Source: Candidatus Saccharimonadota bacterium (GTDB taxonomy: Bacteria > Patescibacteriota > Saccharimonadia > Saccharimonadales > Saccharimonadaceae). Taken from it: 48,176 nucleotides of DNA. Within the stretch, counting starts at the first letter, position 1. Every line of letters begins with the position of its first letter. This document shows, in pieces, positions 24,174-32,581 of the stretch. The translations under genes and the position numbers were made by a program. Below the pieces are notes generated by a model, which made no database searches, was not told the DNA's origin, and was given only the letters and a program-made list of their open reading frames with translations. Location: positions 1 to 48,176 of the forward strand of contig JAFWLS010000021.1 of NCBI GenBank assembly GCA_017514045.1, given 5' to 3'.

Positions 24174-25025
24174 TTACACCCCAACCACAAGCTGAACACC
24201 AAATTCTTCTTTTATCTCTCTCTCGATAGTTTCAGACATTCTAGACAACTCTTTGGCGGTCATTTTACCATTTACTTTTATCTTGACCACCCCACTTACA
24301 TCCTCTGGACCATAATCATAAAGCGACATCTTCTTTATGCTTTTCACTCCATCAACCGCTTTAATTTTTTCACGAATTCTCCTAGCTAATTTCTCGTCCA
24401 CCCTCCTACCAATGATATCCGATATGCCTTCGCTAAGAATCTTAAAAGCTGACCGCACTATAAAAATAGAAATAGCGAGCCCAATCCACCCATCAATCGA
24501 TACATTGAATATTAAACTCACCGCCGCCCCAACTAATGTGCCGAAACTTAAAAGTGCATCAAATAGCGCATCAATACCAGATCCCTCCAAACTGCGCGAC
24601 TTTGTATTTTTACCTACTTTTCGCAAATGTCTACCATAGATAATTTTTGCAATAACCGTTACAAAAATCACCACAATCGTCCAAATAGAATAATTTGCAA
24701 CCTCAGGTTTAATTATTCTCGGCAAGCTTTCAAACGCCGCTCCTATGCCAACACTGAGGATAATAAGCCCTACGATCGCTCCAGCAATATATTCAATTCT
24801 CCCATGCCCATGAGGGTGCTTCCTGTCCGGCTTTTTTTGAGCTAATCTTACACCAACAAGCGTTACAATAGCCGACATCATGTCTGTTAAATTATTTACC
24901 GCATCTGTCAAAACCGACACCGATCCGGCAAGCACTCCCATCACTGCCTTCATTATCACCAAAACGAAATTCAAAATTATTCCCAAACCACTCGCTCGTG
25001 AAATTTTGTCGGCACGATTATCCAT
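24174..25025 (-). CDS. cation diffusion facilitator, probable manganese exporter
   Basis: CDF proteins export divalent metals in exchange for protons. Six membrane segments and a C-terminal ferredoxin-like domain are visible. The transport site reads NNLTD (NxxxD) in the second segment and DALFD (DxxxD) in the fifth, an N-D-D-D pattern described for MntE-type manganese exporters as opposed to the H-D-H-D of zinc exporters. A His-rich loop KHPHGHGRIEY is present. ATG 25034 overlaps the -10 TATAAT (25038-25033); ATG 25025, 7 nt after the -10, is the preferred leaderless start (283 aa). Confidence 0.87.
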   Translation of the reverse strand: MDNRADKISRASGLGIILNFVLVIMKAVMGVLAGSVSVLTDAVNNLTDMMSAIVTLVGVRLAQKKPDRKHPHGHGRIEYIAGAIVGLIILSVGIGAAFESLPRIIKPEVANYSIWTIVVIFVTVIAKIIYGRHLRKVGKNTKSRSLEGSGIDALFDALLSFGTLVGAAVSLIFNVSIDGWIGLAISIFIVRSAFKILSEGISDIIGRRVDEKLARRIREKIKAVDGVKSIKKMSLYDYGPEDVSGVVKIKVNGKMTAKELSRMSETIEREIKEEFGVQLVVGV

Positions 25026-25040
25026 AAACACCATTATAAC

Positions 25041-25068
25041 AAAAAATAAGCCCCTCGAGGGGCTTATT
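25041..25068 (-). terminator. greA terminator, abutting the CDF promoter
   Basis: Perfect stem AATAAGCCCC/GGGGCTTATT (25068-25059 with 25054-25045), TCGA loop, then TTTTTTG on the minus strand; the CDF -10 box begins 3 nt beyond the tract. Confidence 0.9.
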
Positions 25069-25518
25069 TTATTCTACGCTAACTATCTTACCTTTATTGC
25101 CGTTCGGAAGCGCATATTCATCACCTGCTCGCTTTCCTAATAAAGCCTTACCTATCGGGCTCTGATCGGAGACCTTTCCTTCAAGTGGATTTGCCTCAAC
25201 AGGGCCCACGATAGAATACGTATACTTCTTTCCAGAAAGTGATACGGTCACTCTAGCGCCAATTCCCACTTTTTCGTGCCCTCGATTCGCGATAATCTTT
25301 ACGTTCTTAAGAATATCCTCAATTTCAGCAATTCTGCTCTCATTAAGTTTTTGCTCGCCACGTGCCGCCGAATAGTCTTCATTTTCCGATAAATCACCAA
25401 AAGCCCTCGCAGTAGCAATCTTCTCTTTGATAGTCTCACGCTCTTTAATACGCTTTTTTAGCTCTTTTTCTAGTTCTGCCTTCCCCTCTTTGGTCAAAGC
25501 AACGGTCTTCTTTCGCAT
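25069..25518 (-). CDS. greA: transcription elongation factor GreA
   Basis: GreA rescues backtracked RNA polymerase by stimulating transcript cleavage. 149 aa: N-terminal coiled coil with ARAFGDLSENEDYSAAR (the acidic tip residues D and E present) and a C-terminal FKBP-like domain (VSDQSPIGKALLGKRAGDE). AAGGAGGT precedes the ATG; a 7-bp hairpin GAAGTAT/ATACTTC stands just before the Shine-Dalgarno. Follows proS. Confidence 0.95.
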   Translation of the reverse strand: MRKKTVALTKEGKAELEKELKKRIKERETIKEKIATARAFGDLSENEDYSAARGEQKLNESRIAEIEDILKNVKIIANRGHEKVGIGARVTVSLSGKKYTYSIVGPVEANPLEGKVSDQSPIGKALLGKRAGDEYALPNGNKGKIVSVE

Positions 25519-25569
25519 ATAGCACCTCCTTCAGGAAGTATAAACGTTTTCAATAATACTTCATAGAGT

Positions 25570-26805
25570 TTACAGAGTCTCTACAAATTTGTCAATAGAA
25601 ATTCGCTCAACTTTCCCTGTTGCTCGATGAGTTACTTCTACTTCTCCAGATTCAAGTGTTCTATCAGATATGATCACTCTATATGGGATGCCAAGAAGCT
25701 CTGCATCGCTCATCTTTTCGCCAAATCTTGCGTCTCTATCATCAAGAATCATTTCATTCTTCAGGCCATACTTCTCGTAGATTTCTATTGCCTTCTCAGT
25801 GCCCTTATCGCCCATTGCCAAAATATAATATCTATACGGAGCAATCTCTTCAGGCCAGACTAGTCCTTTATCATCAGCATATTTTTCAACAATGACACCA
25901 AGTACCCTACTCACACCAATTCCATAGCAACCCATAAAGACGGTTTCTTGCTTTCCGTCTTTATTTTGAAACTTCAATCCCAATGGTTCACTATATTTAT
26001 ACTTCAACGTAAAGATGTTCCCTACTTCTGCTCCATTATCTTCGCTCAACTCCTCGCGAGTTACTCCAAGATCGCTTAGCACATCATCTTCAAGAACTTC
26101 CTTATTAAGCACCACGGACTTGTCTTTATTATAATAAATCGTATCCTCGCCCACTGGAAGCAATGTTTGATACTCGTGTGAATATTTAGAGAAAACGCCA
26201 CCACTCGCAAAAGTCTCGTAAGTATCGTCGCCTATTCCTAATCTCCTATAGATATTTTTATACGCTTTTTCGACTTGCGCATATATTTTTTTATGCGTTT
26301 CTTCATCCGGCGCAAATGAATATAGATCTTTCATCAAGAACTCTCGCGTGCGCAATATACCGCTCTTAGCCCTAAGTTCATTCCTAAACTTTGTCTGAAA
26401 TTGATAAACCAATGCCGGCAAATCGCGATAGCTCGACACATAATCTCTCATCAAATTCGTCAACGGTTCCTCATGTGTTGGCGCCAATCCTAATTCTCCA
26501 CCACTAGCTAGCTCAGTCTTAAACCAGACATCCATTTTTTGATCAGCCCATCTGTCAGTTTTCTTCCATGGCTCCGGATTCTGAAGCGCCGTTAATTGCA
26601 TTTCCTCCGCCCCGATTGCATCCAACTCCTCTCTAATCACTTTCTTAATCTTTTCGATCACACGCAGCCCCATTGGCAAATAATCGTAAACGCCAGCCAT
26701 CTCCTTATGAATATATCCTGCACGGATTAAAAGTTGTGCGTTTTTTGCCGTTTCATCCTTTGGCGCCTCGCGTAATGTTTTCACAAAAGTCTTTGATAAT
26801 CTCAT
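25570..26805 (-). CDS. proS: prolyl-tRNA synthetase, compact form
   Basis: Class II synthetase for tRNA-Pro. 411 aa is much shorter than the E. coli enzyme (572). Motif 2 FRNELRAKSGILRTREFLMKDLYSF leads, after only about 120 residues, to motif 3 GCYGIGVSR, so the insertion editing domain is absent or reduced to a linker. The C-terminal anticodon domain contains RDARFGEKMSDAELLGIPYRVIIS. The frame starts as TTG at 26814, but ATG 26805 fits the family; TATAAT (26820-26815) ends 9 nt before it, leaving a leader of about 3 nt at most. Confidence 0.95.
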   Translation of the reverse strand: MRLSKTFVKTLREAPKDETAKNAQLLIRAGYIHKEMAGVYDYLPMGLRVIEKIKKVIREELDAIGAEEMQLTALQNPEPWKKTDRWADQKMDVWFKTELASGGELGLAPTHEEPLTNLMRDYVSSYRDLPALVYQFQTKFRNELRAKSGILRTREFLMKDLYSFAPDEETHKKIYAQVEKAYKNIYRRLGIGDDTYETFASGGVFSKYSHEYQTLLPVGEDTIYYNKDKSVVLNKEVLEDDVLSDLGVTREELSEDNGAEVGNIFTLKYKYSEPLGLKFQNKDGKQETVFMGCYGIGVSRVLGVIVEKYADDKGLVWPEEIAPYRYYILAMGDKGTEKAIEIYEKYGLKNEMILDDRDARFGEKMSDAELLGIPYRVIISDRTLESGEVEVTHRATGKVERISIDKFVETL

Positions 26806-26830
26806 AATACCCAAATTATATCATAAAACA

Positions 26831-26856
26831 AAAAACACGGCCCTACAAAGGGCCGT
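26831..26856 (-). terminator. terminator of the 112-aa gene
   Basis: ACGGCCC (26856-26850) with GGGCCGT (26843-26837), 6-nt loop, then GTTTTTTG. Confidence 0.9.
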
Positions 26857-26873
26857 ATAAATAATGTGCTTGT

Positions 26874-27212
26874 TTAATCTTCTCCGATGATGAAAGTCAT
26901 CTCTTCAGTCTTCCTTTTGAGAACAATGACTTCCTCGTCCTTCGGGTAACCCGGAGTCATGAAGGCCAGATATATGGTGTCATTTGGCTCAAACCACATT
27001 CTCTGAAGACGGCTCATGGTTGAGCCTAGAAACAGATTTCTCAGATGGCCAATGCCATCCCCGCGTTTGTACTCAGCATTTCTCTTGTTTTCCAGAGCAA
27101 TTTGAGCAAGTTTGAAACAAGCTTTTGCTCTATCTTTCTCCTCAGGAAACTCAAACATCAAATTACCGTCTTCGTCTCGAACAATCTTTACTATGATCCT
27201 ACCGTCAACCAT
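26874..27212 (-). CDS. hypothetical protein (112 aa)
   Basis: No family recognised. Soluble, mixed alpha/beta appearance, with a central stretch RNLFLGSTMSRLQRMWFEPN. The frame begins at TTG 27218, but GGAGG lies 9 nt before ATG 27212. It is a single-gene unit with its own strong promoter, a leader of about 65 nt and an intrinsic terminator. Codon choice (more NNG and CTG) looks unlike the neighbouring genes but like the 537-aa gene at 32910-34523, whose promoter is also similar. Confidence 0.65.
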   Translation of the reverse strand: MVDGRIIVKIVRDEDGNLMFEFPEEKDRAKACFKLAQIALENKRNAEYKRGDGIGHLRNLFLGSTMSRLQRMWFEPNDTIYLAFMTPGYPKDEEVIVLKRKTEEMTFIIGED

Positions 27213-27282
27213 AAACAACCCCCTCCTTCAATAGACCTAAAAGTCAAACAACAAAACTAGTCTAAAACTAGCTCATAACCCT

Positions 27283-27311
27283 ATTATACCACAAAATCCA
27301 ATTTTTGTAAA
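27283..27311 (-). promoter_or_regulatory. strong promoter of the 112-aa gene
   Basis: TTTACA (27311-27306), 17 nt, TATAAT (27288-27283), with TGG before the -10. The spacer half ATTTTGTGG closely matches that of the promoter at 34704-34732. Confidence 0.82.
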
Positions 27312-27320
27312 GACTTTACG

Positions 27321-28955
27321 CTATTTTTTGACGACTTTTTTAGTAACGTCAAAATTCTCCATATATTTCCCTATCAGTAGCCTCGTCTGAGAATAATACG
27401 CTGCCGCTGACGAATAAACCAATGCAATTATCGGTGCTAAAATCCACTGCAGAACCATCATTATCTTCTTCGATTTCCTATATCGCGCCGGTCTTTCTGG
27501 CAGCATCCTAAGGCTCATTAAGACCGTGACAAAAATGCCAATACTGGCAACCGTCTGGACTACAGACACCACCATTGGGAGATTAAACACCGTCATACCC
27601 CTATCACTCAGATTAATAATCATTGGTACCCATCCACCAAAAGCCACGATTGGCGCTATCATCGCCCCAGTCACGTGAGAATCAAGCAATCTGACAAACT
27701 TCGGAAAGGTTTTAAAGAAAGGAACCTCCCTATTCTTATCAAACAACAAATTACCCACATAAGCCACATCGCTCGCCCCATAGTCCCATCTCCTAAGCTG
27801 AATAAACTGCGCCTTCAGAGTTTCTCTGAATGTTTCGTCTAGCACCGCATCCTGTCCGATCGGCACTCTTACTGGTACTACATCATAATTTCCCTTATAG
27901 AAGAAATAGCTGCGCCAATATTGATGCCCATCCTCCACAATTGTCCGTTTACTCCAATAATTCATATCTTCAAGCGCGGCTAGTGGCTGAGAATGACTGG
28001 CGAAATTTCGGAGTGCATGTGGCCTCATCGTCTGAATCACGTTAAAAAATGAATTAGACACCGCAATCACTCGCATTGGCGCTGCAGCATCCCAAATATT
28101 ATTAGTAAACACACAAACTGGTTGATAACTCCTATGTTGTCTAGTTTCACTATCTCTCACACAGTATTCATACGCCAACGCGTCAAGATATTTTTCGCTC
28201 ACGCGATTGTCGCTATCGATCGTCGTGACAACCACCTTTTCCCTATTGATGTGTTTCTGAACAATATATCTACTCAATGCCTCCCCCGCATAGCAAAGGT
28301 TTGGCCCCTTACCTTTTATCTCCCCCTTCAGCCCATCTGGATGCTTTACAATAATAAAATCTTTGAATGTGTCTTTAAACTGTTTTTTGAGCTCTTTTGC
28401 CGTCTCTTCGATTTCCTTACCTCCCCGTTCCTCATAACCTAACACAAAGATTATCTTATTATTCGGCCAACTCGTATCTCTCACCGCCTCAATACTTGGT
28501 TTCATTGTCTCTATTCCCTCGTTATAAGCCACCATTATCACAGCATGGTATATTTCGCTCGGCCGCAAATATTTTTGTTTTGCTTCCGGGTCGCTAGTTA
28601 TTCTTTTCAAGTTTCGTATATGTTCCGCAAAATTATATTCTTCCGAGTCATTATTATGCAGTTTCTCGTACGCTTCATGTGGGTTTTCCAAGTCCTCACA
28701 TCGTCTTCTCCAATCAACCTCACAAGCTGATTTCATTGTATTGAATCCATTATATGTCCGGTAAGCAATACCCACGGCCTTCACTAAAGTCATTGATATA
28801 ACCGCAATCAAATATACGGCTCCCGCAATAGGGCTAAAATACGACAGAACGAATAAAAGAATTACCCCTATATAAGAAATAGCGCCGGGAAGGATTTCTA
28901 GAAAACGATACTTTTTTGTCCGCTTTCCAAGCGGTATTTCGAGACTACGTCTCAT
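27321..28955 (-). CDS. membrane family-2 glycosyltransferase
   Basis: A cellulose-synthase-like processive glycosyltransferase that probably builds a surface polysaccharide (544 aa). Two N-terminal membrane segments (about 23-65), a GT-A core with VAYNEG, DSDNR (DxD-type metal site), VEDGHQYW (acceptor-side acid) and QLRRW (the QxxRW motif), then three to four C-terminal membrane segments. No PilZ domain. It overlaps none of its neighbours, lies 1 nt after the 134-aa membrane gene, and has AGGGGAG upstream of its ATG. Confidence 0.88.
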   Translation of the reverse strand: MRRSLEIPLGKRTKKYRFLEILPGAISYIGVILLFVLSYFSPIAGAVYLIAVISMTLVKAVGIAYRTYNGFNTMKSACEVDWRRRCEDLENPHEAYEKLHNNDSEEYNFAEHIRNLKRITSDPEAKQKYLRPSEIYHAVIMVAYNEGIETMKPSIEAVRDTSWPNNKIIFVLGYEERGGKEIEETAKELKKQFKDTFKDFIIVKHPDGLKGEIKGKGPNLCYAGEALSRYIVQKHINREKVVVTTIDSDNRVSEKYLDALAYEYCVRDSETRQHRSYQPVCVFTNNIWDAAAPMRVIAVSNSFFNVIQTMRPHALRNFASHSQPLAALEDMNYWSKRTIVEDGHQYWRSYFFYKGNYDVVPVRVPIGQDAVLDETFRETLKAQFIQLRRWDYGASDVAYVGNLLFDKNREVPFFKTFPKFVRLLDSHVTGAMIAPIVAFGGWVPMIINLSDRGMTVFNLPMVVSVVQTVASIGIFVTVLMSLRMLPERPARYRKSKKIMMVLQWILAPIIALVYSSAAAYYSQTRLLIGKYMENFDVTKKVVKK

Positions 28956-29360
28956 TTATATCTCCCCTAGTAGCCTCATAAGAAGTAAAAACGCTCCGGC
29001 CGCAACCAAAATTGAGAGCAATAACATTAGGATAGCAAAACCTTTCCCGCGACGGTTATATATTTGAATTGCAAATAAATTATGCAGTATTCCAAGGATA
29101 ACTCCGAGAATTGGGAAAACTATCATTTCCGACCAGCCCCCAGTACGATAACCACCAGAGTTCCAAAGCGACAAGAATTCACCGCCAGTGAAACCACCTA
29201 TGTCCGAATAACCAATATACATCGTCGTTCCACCAGCCTTAAAGTGAAGAAAAGTATGCAGAATCAAAAGCAAACCCATTGCAAACAATATCAACATCAT
29301 CAAAAGTACTCCCTTATCCTTCTGAAAAACCTTCTTCAACCCCGCACCGATATCCTTCAT
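28956..29360 (-). CDS. small membrane protein (134 aa), glycosyltransferase partner
   Basis: Three hydrophobic segments (about 17-37, 80-97 and 108-131) and an extracytoplasmic loop rich in Gly. No known family. Immediately upstream of the glycosyltransferase with 0 nt between, so likely an accessory subunit. TGG-TATAAT (29375-29370) ends 9 nt before the ATG, leaving almost no leader. Confidence 0.65.
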   Translation of the reverse strand: MKDIGAGLKKVFQKDKGVLLMMLILFAMGLLLILHTFLHFKAGGTTMYIGYSDIGGFTGGEFLSLWNSGGYRTGGWSEMIVFPILGVILGILHNLFAIQIYNRRGKGFAILMLLLSILVAAGAFLLLMRLLGEI

Positions 29361-29392
29361 AATACTTATATTATACCATACATATTTTAGTC

Positions 29393-29421
29393 TTGAAAAA
29401 AACCGGTTTTTAATATATAAT
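29393..29421 (+). promoter_or_regulatory. tRNA-Asp promoter
   Basis: TTGAAA (29393-29398), 17 nt, TATAAT (29416-29421), 11 nt before the tRNA. Confidence 0.78.
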
Positions 29422-29432
29422 CACCTCTAGCT

Positions 29433-29509
29433 GGATTCGTAGCTCAGTTGGTTAGAGCGCTGCCCTGTCACGGCAGAGGTCGCGAGTTCGAGTCTCGTCG
29501 GATCCGCCA
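29433..29509 (+). tRNA. tRNA-Asp (anticodon GTC)
   Basis: Acceptor GGATTCG/CGGATCC, anticodon loop CTGTCAC, T-loop TTCGAGT, CCA encoded at 29507-29509. Confidence 0.97.
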
Positions 29510-29549
29510 GATAATAAAAGAAAGCCCAAAGGGCTTTATTTTATTATCT
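29509..29549 (+). terminator. terminator after tRNA-Asp
   Basis: AAAGCCC (29521-29527) with GGGCTTT (29531-29537), extended by AGATAATAAAA/TTTTATTATCT to an 18-bp stem with one mismatch; T-rich tail. Confidence 0.85.
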
Positions 29550-29659
29550 GCTGTTCCAGACGAGTCACGAACGTAGTTCGCCTTTTCAAGGAGTCTGAGA
29601 TAAATCTAAAATTTATTTTATATTTATCGAAACGACGCAGAAAAGAGAGTCTCGCGACA

Positions 29660-29807
29660 GTGAGACGACGACTCGTCGGGGACACAGCGCAAAGCGACCG
29701 ATTTCTCGTCGGAGGGATCACGGCGAATCGGTTCTCGTCCGAGACGCCGCAGGCGAGAAGGTCGCAAAGCGACCAATTTCTCGTCGGATAGATCACGGCG
29801 AGACGAC
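29660..29807. repeat. imperfect repeat cluster downstream of tRNA-Asp
   Basis: A 39-nt direct repeat occurs at 29688-29726 and 29763-29801 with 3 mismatches (75-nt offset), and degenerate copies lie between and before. Each unit combines CTCGTCGGA-like sequence (29672, 29705, 29734, 29780) with a small hairpin of the GTCGC-AAA-GCGAC kind. The core CTCGTCGGAT also occurs in the T-arm/acceptor of the adjacent tRNA-Asp. The cluster is GC-rich in an AT-rich gap (29550-29830) that has no credible gene. Confidence 0.7.
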
Positions 29808-29837
29808 AACTCGAAACAGTTATTTATTTCAAAAACC

Positions 29838-29867
29838 TTGCGAAACCAATTTTGCTTATGTTATACT
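29838..29867 (+). promoter_or_regulatory. promoter of the DUF5684 gene
   Basis: TTGCGA (29838-29843), 18 nt, TATACT (29862-29867) preceded by TGT. Confidence 0.6.
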
Positions 29868-29898
29868 TAAATTAATTAACATAAGGAGTTAGAAACCC

Positions 29899-30402
29899 AT
29901 GTACACAACAACAACTTATCCAGGCTTGACCAGTGGCGATGCTGCTACTCTCGGAGGAATCCTCGGTGGCATGCTCGCAACATACGGCATATTAGCGCTC
30001 GTCATCTGCATCCTGCTTATTATCGCCATGTGGAAGATTTTCGCCAAAGCTGGCGAACCAGGCTGGAAATCGCTCATTCCAATTTATAACGTCTACACCC
30101 TTTGTAAGATCATTGGTCTCAACTTCTGGATTTACGTCCTCGCAATTCCTGTTGGCCTAGGTATTCTCAGTACCATAGCTGCAAGCACCGGCAGCGCCGT
30201 ATTCGTCACCATAGTTTCCATCGCGACCGGTATCTATATGCTCTATCTTGCTATTATCGAAGCAATCAAACTCGGTAACGCTTTCGGCAAGAGCACCGCT
30301 TTCAAGGTCTGTCTCTTCTTCTTCACCCCAATTTGCTACCTAATCCTTGGTTTTGGCAAAGACAAATACGTCGGGAAGAAAGCAGTAGCCAAGAATAAAT
30401 AA
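29899..30402 (+). CDS. DUF5684 membrane protein
   Basis: 167 aa. An N-terminal membrane segment (about 27-46) is followed by the family signature MWKIFAKAGEPGWKSLIPIYNVYTL, then two to three further segments (75-97, 100-125, 138-152) and a Lys-rich tail. The family is widespread in small-genome bacteria and sometimes linked to signal peptidase; its role is unknown. AAGGAG lies 11 nt before the ATG. Single-gene unit with its own terminator. Confidence 0.8.
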   Translation: MYTTTTYPGLTSGDAATLGGILGGMLATYGILALVICILLIIAMWKIFAKAGEPGWKSLIPIYNVYTLCKIIGLNFWIYVLAIPVGLGILSTIAASTGSAVFVTIVSIATGIYMLYLAIIEAIKLGNAFGKSTAFKVCLFFFTPICYLILGFGKDKYVGKKAVAKNK

Positions 30403-30420
30403 CCATTTTCTATAAAAATA

Positions 30421-30446
30421 ATCCCCCGTTACCGGGGGATTTTTTA
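30421..30446 (+). terminator. terminator of the DUF5684 gene
   Basis: ATCCCCCG (30421-30428), TTAC, CGGGGGAT (30433-30440), then TTTTT. Confidence 0.92.
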
Positions 30447-30454
30447 TCGACATC

Positions 30455-30530
30455 TGGAGCCGATGGCAGGGTTCGAACCTGTGACCTGCTCGTTACGAAT
30501 GAGCTGCTCTACCAGCTGAGCTACATCGGC
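30455..30530 (-). tRNA. tRNA-Thr (anticodon CGT)
   Basis: Acceptor GCCGATG/CATCGGC, D-stem GCTC/GAGC, anticodon loop TTCGTAA, T-loop TTCGAAC, encoded TCCA end. The anticodon stem GCTCA/CGAGC has an A-C mismatch at 31-39. Confidence 0.95.
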
Positions 30531-30627
30531 ATGCCTCCTATTTTATCACACTTTCAGCATAAAACAGCCCTAGTTGCATTTGAAACAAAAAATATATAAA
30601 ATTAAATTATCTAAACGGAGGAACTAT

Positions 30628-31314
30628 ATGAAAAAATACATTGCCGAATTTATCGGCACACTAGTGTTGGTGTTAATCGGCTGTGGAACAGCTATGATAG
30701 TAGGCTGTGATCCACTCCAGGGTAGCGGATACATCTTGACCGCATTTGCATTCGGTCTTGCACTACTCACAATGGCCTACAGCATTGGTAACATATCTGG
30801 ATGCCATATCAATCCAGCCGTCTCCTTGTCAATGCTCCTTACTGGGCAACTCAAAAAGAAAGAATTCTTTGCCTATGTAGGTGCCCAGGTCCTCGGCGCT
30901 CTTGCCGGTACCTGCATCCTTGCCCTCGTCTTCAGCAGCAACGGCACCCCAGACATGACTGGCGCATTCGGTTCAAACGGCCTAGCTGGGGTTAACGACA
31001 ATGCCTGGATTGGCTTACTAGTTGAAATAGTTCTAACCTTTATCTTCATAATCTCAATCCTAGGAGTCACCTCGAAAAAACCCGGCCACGGCAATATTGC
31101 GGGTCTCATTATTGCCCTTTCCCTTGTAGCGGTCCACATTCTTGGCATCGGTCTCACAGGAACAAGCGTGAATCCAGCTCGCTCAATTGGTCCTGCGCTC
31201 TTTGCACTATTCAGTGGCAATAGCGCGCCAATAAGTGTTATTTGGATCTTCATAGTCGGCCCACTTATCGGCTCAGTCCTTGCTACCTACACCTATCGCT
31301 ACTTAGAAAAATAA
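30628..31314 (+). CDS. aquaporin/MIP-family channel
   Basis: Six-segment water or glycerol channel of 228 aa. Both half-helix motifs are intact: NISGCHINPAVS and GTSVNPARS. The N-terminus MKKYIAEFIGTLVLVLIGCGTA resembles AqpZ, and the arginine after the second NPA is present; the pore-lining residues suggest water more than glycerol but I cannot be sure. The frame is open to 30574, but GGAGG lies 7 nt before ATG 30628. Single-gene unit followed by a strong terminator. Confidence 0.93.
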   Translation: MKKYIAEFIGTLVLVLIGCGTAMIVGCDPLQGSGYILTAFAFGLALLTMAYSIGNISGCHINPAVSLSMLLTGQLKKKEFFAYVGAQVLGALAGTCILALVFSSNGTPDMTGAFGSNGLAGVNDNAWIGLLVEIVLTFIFIISILGVTSKKPGHGNIAGLIIALSLVAVHILGIGLTGTSVNPARSIGPALFALFSGNSAPISVIWIFIVGPLIGSVLATYTYRYLEK

Positions 31315-31332
31315 TCTGTCATTGTAGCGCGC

Positions 31333-31364
31333 AAAACAGGGTGCAACTCCACCCTGTTTTTATT
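31333..31364 (+). terminator. aquaporin terminator
   Basis: AAAACAGGGTG (31333-31343) with CACCCTGTTTT (31350-31360), 6-nt loop. Confidence 0.9.
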
Positions 31365-31388
31365 AACACGGGGCCAAAGTGATCTATC

Positions 31389-31410
31389 AAAAAATCTCCT
31401 CAACCGGAGA
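31389..31410 (-). terminator. terminator after tRNA-Gly
   Basis: TCTCC (31410-31406) with GGAGA (31399-31395), 6-nt loop, then TTTTTTG on the minus strand. Confidence 0.78.
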
Positions 31411-31419
31411 CCTATTAAC

Positions 31420-31494
31420 TGGTGCGGGTAGAGGGAGTCGGACCCTCGTTTCATCCTTGGGAAGGATGCATAATAGCCGTTATACGATACCCGC
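31420..31494 (-). tRNA. tRNA-Gly (anticodon CCC)
   Basis: Acceptor GCGGGTA/TACCCGC, anticodon stem CATCC/GGATG with loop TTCCCAA, T-loop TCCGACT, encoded ACCA end. Confidence 0.96.
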
Positions 31495-31537
31495 AATAAC
31501 CCTTATTATATCACACTAATTTAGAGATTAGCCGAAC

Positions 31538-32575
31538 TTAACTATTTTTCCCACTATCATTTAGATCAGTGAGAACAATATATTCGCGAATTGAGCCCGC
31601 AGACTTCATCTGCTCAAATCTTTTAGAAAATTCCGTAAATTTCACATACAGACTCACATAACTCACTTGCATATCTGTTTTATCAACTGTCTTTACGAAA
31701 TAATAGCCGTCCCCATTGCTAGACAAGAACCTTTTACTCATAGTCCCACTTGTCATAGACATAGCCTTACTAGCGCGTCCGCCATCAACATTTTTATTGT
31801 CTATTAAACCACCCGTACTCGTATATTCAACCTTGTCACCAAGTTCTTCTTTAACCTTCTTGAAATCACCACCATTACTAGACAACTTTGATTCGACTTC
31901 GAGTGCTATTTTTTCGGCTTCTGTATCAATTTTTTGTTCAACTTTACTTCTCATAATAGAAAGATATAGCATCCGTTCATACTCATCCTTTGAGAGACCA
32001 AAATTTGTGTTCAGAACCTTTAAAAAACTTTCTTCGCTTCTTTCGGCACCGCCCACCTTTCGATGCTCGTCAAATGCCTTTTGAATTTCGCTTGAAGAAA
32101 CTTCAATGCCTAGTTCTTCACCCAATTTCAACGCATACGTTAATTCTTCTGCCTGCGTTAAAGCCTGTCTTTTATAGCTATTCTCCACCGTTTTATAATC
32201 TTCTTCCCTCGCATCAAATGCTGACTGTTGATCTAGAGCCTCTAATGTGCTTCTTGCTGTCATCAAATAGTCGGAAAACTTCACATCTTTACCATCCACA
32301 CTCGCTACCGGTACCGGCACTACAAGAGATATACGATACATAATATCACCCATGTCTTGGAACTTATATAACATTGCCCAACCAATCGCTATCAATGCAG
32401 CTACACCAACTACTGCAACGATCACAGTATTGATCACAAGCTTATGCTTCGCATATTGGAGTGGATACTTAAACTTACGCCCCCTAGATAGAACTTCCTC
32501 TCTACGCTCTTCGACCTTCTCTTTTTCAGTCTTATGCGCTGCGTCATCGGCCTTTCTCAATGATTTTAAATTCAT
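31538..32575 (-). CDS. SurA-like membrane-anchored peptidyl-prolyl isomerase/foldase
   Basis: 345 aa. A charged cytoplasmic N-terminus (about 45 residues), one membrane segment (49-70), a SurA_N-like helical chaperone region (residues 90-230, ALTQAEELTYALKLGEELGIEVSSSEIQKAF) and a C-terminal part with the outline of a parvulin domain (GGDFKKVKEEL, FVKTVDK) but without clear catalytic residues. It probably assists folding of exported proteins, like PrsA/SurA. TGA-TATAAT (32587-32582) ends exactly 6 nt before the ATG, predicting a leaderless message; the promoter is shared symmetrically with tRNA-Arg. Confidence 0.75.
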   Translation of the reverse strand: MNLKSLRKADDAAHKTEKEKVEERREEVLSRGRKFKYPLQYAKHKLVINTVIVAVVGVAALIAIGWAMLYKFQDMGDIMYRISLVVPVPVASVDGKDVKFSDYLMTARSTLEALDQQSAFDAREEDYKTVENSYKRQALTQAEELTYALKLGEELGIEVSSSEIQKAFDEHRKVGGAERSEESFLKVLNTNFGLSKDEYERMLYLSIMRSKVEQKIDTEAEKIALEVESKLSSNGGDFKKVKEELGDKVEYTSTGGLIDNKNVDGGRASKAMSMTSGTMSKRFLSSNGDGYYFVKTVDKTDMQVSYVSLYVKFTEFSKRFEQMKSAGSIREYIVLTDLNDSGKNS

Positions 32576-32581
32576 ATCCTT

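Noticed and set aside
29536-29809. Short ORFs (61 and 86 codons) through the repeat cluster after tRNA-Asp
   Set aside because: Arg/Ser-rich peptides in two overlapping frames that follow the DNA repeats; no ribosome site; better read as non-coding repeats.
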